A stretch of DNA of 64,000 bases. Origin: Aquanectria penicillioides. Its lineage: Eukaryota; Ascomycota; Sordariomycetes; Hypocreales; Nectriaceae. Position 1 is the stretch's first letter. Every line of letters begins with the position of its first letter. The notes beneath the pieces are model-generated. The model ran no database searches. It worked only from the letters and a program-made list of their open reading frames with translations, and was not told the origin of the DNA. The stretch is taken from positions 3,038,001 to 3,102,000 of the forward strand of contig PYIU01000009.1 in the NCBI GenBank assembly GCA_003415625.1. The letters run 5' to 3'. This document shows, piece after piece, positions 56,881 to 64,000 of this stretch. A program made the translations under genes and the position numbers.

Positions 56881-58176
56881 ATGACGACTACTACAACAGC
56901 CCTGATCTTGAAAGAGATCAAGGGCCCATTTTCTCTGGGACAAATTATTGTCGATAAAATCAGAGAGGATGAGGCCTTGATTGAGATCCATGCTACTGGG
57001 CTCTGTCACACAGATTTGTCCTGTGCTAACGGAACTCTCCCGGCCTCTGCGCCAGCTGTGCTTGGTCATGAAGGTTAGAGCTTGCAAGTATCCGGTCCGG
57101 TACCTTGATATCTAACAGCTAACGCCATTCTAGGAGCTGGAATTGTAAAGCAAGTTGGTTCAGGAATTGCAGATCTAGCGCCAGGCGACAAAGTGCTCCT
57201 ATCGTTTGCCCACTGTGCATCATGCGAACCATGCGAGTCTGGGCATCCTGCCTACTGCCACTCCTTTGTCCCACTCAACTTTGGTGGAAAACGAAATGAC
57301 GGTTCGTCCACAATGGAGATTGATGATAATGGTCGAAAAACTGCGATGCATAGCAGCTTCTTTGGCCAAAGCTCCTTTGCCCGGCACACAATCGCGCATC
57401 GATCGAGCCTCGTCAAGGTCGGTTCCAACACAGATCTTGCTCTATTTGCCCCCCTTGGATGTGGACTTCAGACTGGCGCTGGCGCTATTTTGAATACGCT
57501 GAATGTTGAGCCGGGCAAGAACGTGGCCATCTTTGGCGTAGGATCTGTGGGAATGAGCGCCGTCATGGCGGCCAAGATGCGTGGGGCGAAAGAAATTATC
57601 GCTGTCGATCTTCAGCAGTCACGCCTCGATCTGGCCAAGAAGCTTGGAGCGACTACGACATTGCTCGGCAGCGATCCCGAACTGGTCGCAAAGATTCAGA
57701 AAATATCGCCACCAAATGGTGTTCACTATGCCGTGGATTGCTCAGGTATCCCAGCCGTCATCGAAAGCATGGTCGACAGCCTCGGAACCTTAGGCAAAGC
57801 CGCCACTGTTGGCGCGCCAACTGTAAGAACAGCTGCTATTCTTCAAGCCGAGGGCCTGAAAGCTAACAATTTGGAAATAGCCAGGAAAGAGGGCCAGTAT
57901 TGACGTGTTTGCTCAGCTTGTAAATGGGCGTCAATATGTTGGGTGCTGTGAAGGCGACGCAGTCCCTAGCAAGGTAGCTATCTCCACCACAATCCACAGG
58001 CCGATTGATCAATTCCTAACCAGTCACAGTTGATCCCGTTTTTAATGGAGCAGCATGCACAGGGGAATTACCCCATTGAGGATCTTATCACATTTTATGA
58101 CATCAAGGAATATGACCAGGCGATCAAAGACATGAAGGATGGAAAGACCTTGAAGGCAGTCCTGAAATGGAATTAG
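56881..58176 (+). CDS. Zinc-dependent alcohol dehydrogenase, aryl-alcohol type
   Basis: 373 residues, exons 56881-57073, 57134-57822, 57881-57973, 58030-58176. GroES-like fold: catalytic zinc ligands in GLCHTDL and GHEG plus CGL later, structural zinc Cys cluster SFAHCASCEPC-x7-C, and the Rossmann motif FGVGSVGMSA. The third exon carries GRQYVGCCEGDAVPSK and the last LIPFLMEQH, which together are characteristic of the benzyl/aryl-alcohol dehydrogenase group (AdhP-like). Oxidises alcohols such as benzyl alcohol to the aldehyde. The last two introns change nothing in frame and have clean GTAAGA and GTAGCT donors. Divergent from ALDH. Confidence 0.86.
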
Positions 58177-58560
58177 GGGGCGGGGAGTAGAAGCCTTTGG
58201 CGGGGCATGACGGTTCAGGATTTGCAGATGAAATGGGCAGCATCGACCTATAGCATAGCTGGTGTATTAAGAAAGGTTATTTTGCTTTTTTTGCAGCGTT
58301 AAGAATCGGATGCCCTTCACGCTCTGACCGGTGAGAAAAACAAGTAGTCCAGTTCCAGCGCTCCATGTAAGGTTCTTGTGGGATGACATCAGCCATTGCA
58401 ATCACAATTCAATAGAATCCCGCTTTTTCAAGAGTAAAGAGGCCATCTAGCGGCCTTGATAAAATATCCATGCCCAAAAAAAGCAAAAATGGTTTCCAAA
58501 TCACACTGGTATTGTGCAGCCAAAAAAATTCAAGGACCCGTCGGATACAAATAAGCCCCG
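58177..58560. other. Convergent 3' intergenic region
   Basis: Between the ADH and the cytochrome b5 gene; no supported feature. Confidence 0.5.
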
Positions 58561-59182
58561 CTACCTTCGAAGCAAAGACCCTGCCAGGTTCTCCAGTCCA
58601 TACTCCTCTTCGAGATATTGATAAGCCATGAAAGCGCCAATCGCTGCGATCAAAATGAACAGGTAGAAGAAGAATCCACTCCCGTTAGATGTTTTCGTAG
58701 TCGTTGTCTGCGGTCCGTAGCTCATAGGGTCTTTTTCGCCGGGCTGAATATCCGATTAGTCGACCTCCTCTATCCATGCTGGAGAGCGCCACATGTGCGG
58801 CTACAGTAGGCTTTGTGCGGGAATCGCTTACCTGGATCTTTCCTACCACCAATCTCTCGAGGATTTCTCGGGCTTCGTCGCTGTGGCCAACGTCTTCAAA
58901 TGCCTCAGTCGCATCTTTGCCTCCAATGTCAAGCAAGACCTCCTCGCCGCCTCTGCAAGATTTCCAGCATCAGTCAGCGTCGTATTCGTTCTATACATTT
59001 GCCATCCTGATTCTCAGGTGCCATTGATCGATGGGTTTTTGTACGAGGAATGGGCAAACTTACGGATGCTCCTCAAGAAATGATGTGCAGTTATATACGG
59101 TGTTGTGGATCACCACATAGAGGTCCTTCTTGGTGGAGTGATTCTCGACATCTTGGTAGGTAAATTGGGTGTCGGGAGCCAT
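58561..59182 (-). CDS. Cytochrome b5, tail-anchored
   Basis: 140 residues, exons 59182-59064, 58952-58832, 58743-58561. The heme fold is clear: [25 protein letters not shown], then SFLEEHPGGEEVLL with the first heme His and [20 protein letters not shown] with the second. After a polar linker the C-terminus has a membrane helix ([15 protein letters not shown]), giving the endoplasmic reticulum anchor typical of microsomal b5. It donates electrons to P450s and desaturases. It shares a 1.2-kb divergent promoter with the CYP53 gene, so it is a likely dedicated electron donor for that P450. The short length excludes fusion forms. Confidence 0.9.
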
Positions 59183-60367
59183 TTCGTCTGTGAAAACCGA
59201 TAAATGTTAATACCAAAGCTATGGACGAGTAATAGAGCAGGTGTGGTGGTGATGGCCTGCGCTGATTGAGCAATGATGCTTGAGAGAATATGAATCATGG
59301 GCAAATGTGGGAGGCCAGGCGTACAGCTTTAGCCAGCACTGATGCTACGGTAGGACGCCTGTTGTCATCGTACCATAGATACACCACGGATGGGAAATTC
59401 GGCCGAACTGCTTGCTTCTCCAATGCAGCCAATCGGCGCATCGTTGATGACACTGTCTCCAACCTACCGCCCGAGGAAACGTGTGGGGTCCCTCTCCCGG
59501 CCGTGGAAGCCGAAGACGACATTGGGGTATGGACAGGTCCGACAAGGCAAAAGAAGCCAAGATAACTCCGAAAGAGTGTATTTCGAAACTTGAGGGATAA
59601 TTCTAGGAATCCCGATTACTGCCAACTAATTCCAGGTTGGTGGTGAAGATGGGGAAGAGAGGGGGCATTCAGTATTCGGAGCGCCACCCATTCGTGGGGT
59701 TGATCTAGGGTAGACACTTTTGTCTACGTGATGAATTGGAGTACCGAGTATACGGGACATATTGTTCCTTCTGTCGGGTACTTGGCAACAAGTTATGGCT
59801 GGATAATACTCGCCAAGTATTGAAAATCTATTAATGGGTGCATTTAGTGATCTTCAAGTGTCTCTAGAGCTCTCCCTTGCATGAATCAACTCTCCACGGA
59901 TTCCAGCACAGTCGAAGCAGTGCGCATCTCAGATGGCAGCCATCACAGATTGCCGACAGGCATCTAAGACATCACATCACAGCGGGCCAGTAAACTGTAT
60001 CGAGCCGGTCAGCCGCCCTCTCTGTGCCACCTTCGGGGATCTGCCGTCCCCATTCCCGGCCGAGGAGCGCGTGCCGAATGTGCTAACCGCTACATAAACT
60101 GCGGGGTCCCGTGGAGGCTCGATCTTGAGAATGTGGGATTTGTGGGGTAGCAAGGAGACACCAGAGCGCCTGTGCCACCGAGGAAGCCATTGGGGCAATT
60201 GGAGAAGCTCCCATTGGCCTCGATGGATCCTGGCGACGGCGGCATCTGGCAGCTGTGCCGTGGTGGCGTTGACGTCACCTGGAGCTGTCGCGTACAAATA
60301 TCAACGGGGCTGCTGAGAAGGTGGAATTGAGCAGCTTCGACCGGTATCCGACGATTCAAGACTCGCC
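59183..60367. promoter_or_regulatory. Shared divergent promoter region of cytochrome b5 and CYP53
   Basis: 1.18 kb with no gene. The word CCGAGGAGCG at 60060-60069 is the same as at 55801, and the GCGGGG at 60101-60106 is a CreA-type site on the opposite strand. A GC-rich block spans 60000-60300. Confidence 0.5.
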
Positions 60368-62067
60368 ATGGCTCTCATTAACGAATTGATCTCGCCCTGG
60401 ACCCCGGTCTTTGCACTGGGTGCCGTTGTGGCCTACTACCTGATCTCGTACTTTGCGTCGTTCGGCAACCTGCGAGGCATCCCGGCTCCCTTTGGAGCGC
60501 AGTTTAGCAACCTTTGGCTCATGTCTGTGTGCAGACGGGGAAAACGATACGAAGTGGTCGACCAAGTTCACAAGAAGCTGGGCACTGTGGTGCGCATCGC
60601 CCCGAACCACGTCAGCATCGCCGATCACAAGGCCATCCAGGCCATCTACGGCCACGGAAATGGCTTCCTCAAGTCGTAAGTAGCTGCAACCCGGCGCGAC
60701 CAATTCGACCAAAAGTTTCACGCAAAGGCTCACAAACCGACCAGTGACTTCTACGACCCCTTCGTCTCCATCCACCGCGGTCTCTTCAACACGAGAAACA
60801 GGGCCGAGCACACCCGCAAGAGAAAGCTCGTATCGCACACCTTTGCCCCGAGATCGGTCCTAGAATTCGAGCCTTACATCCGGCAAAATCTTGATCTCTG
60901 GGTCAAGCAGTGGGATTCGAGAATTAAGAAATCCAACAACGCCGACGGCTCCGCGCACCTAGACTGTCTCTCATGGTGTATGCTACGCTCAAGATCCGAT
61001 CCAATTGTACTGTTGCTAATTTGAAGATAGTCAACTACCTGGCATTTGACACAATCGCCGACCTGGCATTTGGAAAGCCATTCGGTAAGTGGGTACCAAA
61101 GATTTGGTGGGCTAGCGATTAACAATAGCTAGGAATGCTGGCTGCTGGAGCAGACATCGCCGAGGTCAAGGCCTCCCCCACGAGCCCTGCCATCTATGCC
61201 CCGGCCGTCGAGATTATGAACCGACGTGGTGAGGTTTCCGCAACATTGGGATGCATGCCTTGGATCAAGCCGTACGCAAAGTGGTTGCCTGACCCGTTCT
61301 TCAGCCAGGGTCTGCAAGCCGTGGAGAACCTCGCAGGAATTGCCATTGCCCGAGTGAGCGAGCGTCTCGAACGACCCCCGGACACCAACCGAAAGGATCT
61401 TCTCGCGCGATTGATGGAAGGAAGAGATGAGCACGGAGAGCCTCTCGGACGCGCAGAGCTGACTGCCGAGGCTTTGACCCAATTGATTGCCGGCAGCGAC
61501 ACCACATCCAACTCGTCATGCGCTCTCCTCTACAATGTTGTGCGAACCCCCGGTGTGCTCGAGAAGCTGCAGCGAGAAATCGACGAGGCAGTACCTGGCG
61601 ATGAGGCTGTGCCCACCTATGAGCAGGTCAAGAACCTCCCGTACCTTGGAATGGCCATCAACGAGACTCTACGATATCACTCGCCGTCCGGCATTGGCCT
61701 GCCCCGAGAGGTGCCACCCAACTCCCGGGGCATCACTCTTCATGGACACTACTTCGGCCCTGGCACCGTTCTCAGCGTCCCTACATACACGATCCACCAC
61801 TCCAAGGAGGTTTGGGGTTCCGATGCCGACGACTTCCGCCCCGAGAGATGGGAAAAGGTTACCGAAGACCAGAAGGTTGCATTTATCCCCTTTAGCCACG
61901 GCCCCCGATCTTGCGTTGGCCGAAACGTTGCCGAGATGCAAATGAGACTGATTGCCACCACTTGGATCAAGCGATACGGCGTGAGCCTCCGACAAAAGGT
62001 CATGGAGACCCGAGAGGGATTCCTCCGAAAGCCCATGGGCCTGGAGGTTGCTATTACGAGACGATGA
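60368..62067 (+). CDS. Cytochrome P450, CYP53 family (benzoate 4-monooxygenase)
   Basis: 509 residues, exons 60368-60675, 60745-60977, 61031-61084, 61133-62067. A membrane anchor is visible (ISPWTPVFALGAVVAYYLIS), followed by the CYP53-specific FGNLRGIPAPF, FSNLWLMSVCRRGKRY and NGFLKSDFYDPFVSIHRGLFNTR. The I-helix is LIAGSDTTSNSSC with normal Asp-Thr-Thr; the ExxR is ETLR; the heme loop is FSHGPRSCVG with thiolate Cys near residue 459. CYP53 hydroxylates benzoate to 4-hydroxybenzoate, the entry to the protocatechuate route, and is linked to tolerance of plant phenolics. Needs CPR and/or cytochrome b5. Confidence 0.92.
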
Positions 62068-63014
62068 AGGACGCTGGGGTTGTCACATGGGCAACCACTG
62101 TATCATTGCTAGGAGAATGGGGAAATGTAGCGACCATTTCGCTCATCCGTGCATCACTAGCTTTACCTGAATAGAAACCAAGAAAAAGAATTAAATGAAT
62201 GCGACATAAACTGAAGAAACAGTTCCCAGCTGCTTGTGACGGGTCTGTTAGGATGGATCCCAGTCTCCGCCGAACGCCGAGGAACACGCCTTGATCCTGT
62301 CGAGCAGGGACCAAAGGAACTCGCTCTGTCGGCGGCATAAGCAAGACTGCCAATTGGAGCAGCCCACGGCTTGCGGGTGAAAGCAACGACCTGAATGGAG
62401 AGCAAACCCTTGCCCCGAACCCGTAACATCTAGACGCAGTAGCATGTGGAGTGATGCACTGGGATCATGGGGATGACGGCCCCACGGCGAGATCTTGATC
62501 ATGCGGGCATCGGCTGGATGGCCTTTGACGGCGACCCCGTTCAGAAAATAAGCTCCTCGGCCCCTCATTCAAACGACCTCTGATTGAAGAACTGCCGTGG
62601 CCGCCTCCTCCTATGATTGGTCGGTTCCCGCTTGGGACGCCTCTGAATTGCCGATATCCACAGCCGTAGATGCCCTCTCCGAGGAAGCGGATGTGACCAC
62701 GATTTAGGCTGTGGCGATTACAGCACCCCAGAATTCCAGAGCACCGCGACAAGCCTTATCGGTCTCTCATCACTAAGACACACCCGAGACCGTAAGCTCG
62801 TCCAAGGCGGCTGGGCTAACAAACGGGAGCCGCCATCTGAGGGGATCAGCTTGCCTCCGAGGCCCCGCATTTACTCCAACTGCTCATCTCCGAGATTCTC
62901 GGAGTTGACCAGACACTGCTAAACTTTGGAGGTAGTTGAATTAGTTTATCAAGATTGGTGTTGTTCTCCTAAACTTGGATGCGTTATAATTAATAGAAAG
63001 ACTGTGATTTAACC
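62068..63014. promoter_or_regulatory. Promoter region of the terminal alcohol dehydrogenase
   Basis: 947 bases with no gene. Inverted repeat CTCCGAG-ATT-CTCGGAG at 62888-62904 contains CCG-N7-CGG, the layout of Zn2Cys6 binding sites. CCCCGC at 62863-62868 and a CCGAGGAAGCG word at 62679-62689 resemble those in the two upstream promoters. Confidence 0.5.
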
Positions 63015-64000
63015 ATGGATCACCAAATACCCACAACTCAGAAGGCCGCAGTCATTGAAAACCCCGGTCCGACTGCAAAAATATCTATCCGCGATGACGT
63101 CTCAGTCGGTGAGCCTGGGGTAAACCAAATCCTCGTTAAACTGGCCTACAGCGGCATCTGGTAACATTGACCCAAAGCCGCCTACCAAAGACCCGTTCTG
63201 ACTGGTGCCTCTTAATACAGCGGATCAGAAATTCGAGCTTTTCTTGGATGGGGCCCGTACAAGTCCATTATAGGGCATGAAGGGGTGGGGATAGTGGTGA
63301 AGCTGGGTGAACAGGTCTCTTCATCCATGCTTGGCCAAAGGGTGGGTGTGAAGTGGCTTTGGAGTGCCTGTGGCGAGTGTTCTATTTGCTCCAAAGGGTA
63401 TCCGAACAATTGCCCAAAACAACTCAACACTGGAAAACATGTGCCGGGAACGTTCCAACAATATGTCTTGGCGGATGCTAGGTACGTCACTAGAATTCCG
63501 GATAGTGTTCGCAGTGAAGTAGCATCACCTTTGCTCTGTGCTGGTCTTACAATGGCTGGTGCAGTGTCGAAGCTGGAAGGGAGCTTATCATTAGGAGATT
63601 GGATTGTGATATCTGGGTCTGGAGGTGGTCTTGGGCACATTGGAGTGCAGATTGCAAGGCGGCTAAAGAAGTACCGCATTATCGCAGTCGATTCCGGAGA
63701 ATCCAAACGAGAGTTAAGCCTTCAATCGGGGGCAGAACACTTTATCGACTTCGCAGAGGATGATGTTGAAAAGAGAGTTAGAGAGATTACAGGGGAAGAA
63801 GGTGCCCATGCGGTACTGGTAGTATCAGGCTCCAAGACAGCTTTTAAAATGGCTCCCCAGCTGGCTCGAAACATGGGAATCATTGTGAGCATCGGTTTGC
63901 CCCCTCTCGATTTTGATATCCCGATACCTGCAACCATTTGCTCCGCGAGAGGTAAAGTTGTCATGGGAATTGAAGGTGCAGACGAAGCTAACATACCTGA
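63015..64000 (+). CDS. Zinc alcohol dehydrogenase, partial at right edge
   Basis: GroES-like alcohol dehydrogenase truncated by the window end. Exon 1 is 63015-63160; the intron 63161-63220 has a GTAACA donor and a CAG acceptor. Exon 2 starts 63221 and is open to 64000. Catalytic zinc motif GICGSEIRAF, GHEGVG, structural Cys cluster CGECSICSKGYPNNC, catalytic LLCAGLTMAG and Rossmann GSGGGLGHIG are all visible. The first Cys is followed by Gly-Ser instead of the usual His-Thr of ethanol-type enzymes. It follows CYP53 in the same direction and shares promoter words with it, so it may belong to the same aromatic pathway, but the substrate is unknown. Confidence 0.85.

Noticed and set aside
1..64000. 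CRISPR arrays, rRNA or phage-like signals
   Set aside because: No regular spaced repeats, rRNA-like conserved blocks or prokaryotic gene organisation were seen; the window is eukaryotic with spliceosomal introns.

Overview
The window is nuclear DNA of a filamentous ascomycete, most likely a sordariomycete (inferred from family content). Genes are compact and carry many introns of about 42-75 bases with GTAAGT-like donors and CTAAC-like branch sites. There are four Zn2Cys6 regulators, a 2EXR-domain protein, CYP53, inositol-transporter and GH39/pectinesterase genes. No rRNA, tRNA or CRISPR array could be supported. All exon models below were built by eye from splice signals and reading-frame continuity.

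Layout. 1-1256: 3' part of an MFS transporter (frameshifted). 1846-4106: a 12-exon Zn2Cys6 regulator. 4236-8210: a Gfo/Idh/MocA dehydrogenase (frameshifted) divergent from a myo-inositol-type transporter. 10506-14625: a secreted GH39-like hydrolase, a lambda-crystallin/3-hydroxyacyl-CoA dehydrogenase-like enzyme and a 70-residue conserved-looking small protein. 16686-20754: a 2EXR protein and a single-pass membrane protein. 21533-22081: a short Mutator-like (MULE) element with long inverted ends. 22172-26122: an unusual P450 of CYP102/505 type and a Zn2Cys6 regulator. 28497-35204: an arrestin-like adaptor, an alanyl-tRNA editing protein and a trypsin-fold protein with a large insertion. 35833-41511: an amino-acid-type permease (frameshifted) divergent from a Zn2Cys6 regulator. 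41691-46499: a pectinesterase, then a sedoheptulose-bisphosphatase-like enzyme divergent from a P-loop kinase. 46805-49157: two divergent short-chain dehydrogenases, one with a suspect splice site and one with an internal deletion. 49805-52780: a CTF1-like regulator.

The most coherent unit is 53700-64000: aldehyde dehydrogenase and aryl-alcohol-type dehydrogenase (divergent pair), cytochrome b5 and CYP53 benzoate 4-hydroxylase (second divergent pair), then a further zinc alcohol dehydrogenase running off the right edge. Together they can be read as benzyl alcohol -> benzaldehyde -> benzoate -> 4-hydroxybenzoate, with a dedicated electron donor for the P450. The three promoter regions share CCCCGC (CreA-like) sites and a CCGAGGAGCG-like word.

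Three genes (MFS, Gfo/Idh, permease) each need exactly one extra base at a short C/G run to read through. This may be an assembly artefact or real decay, and it affects how the gene models should be read.
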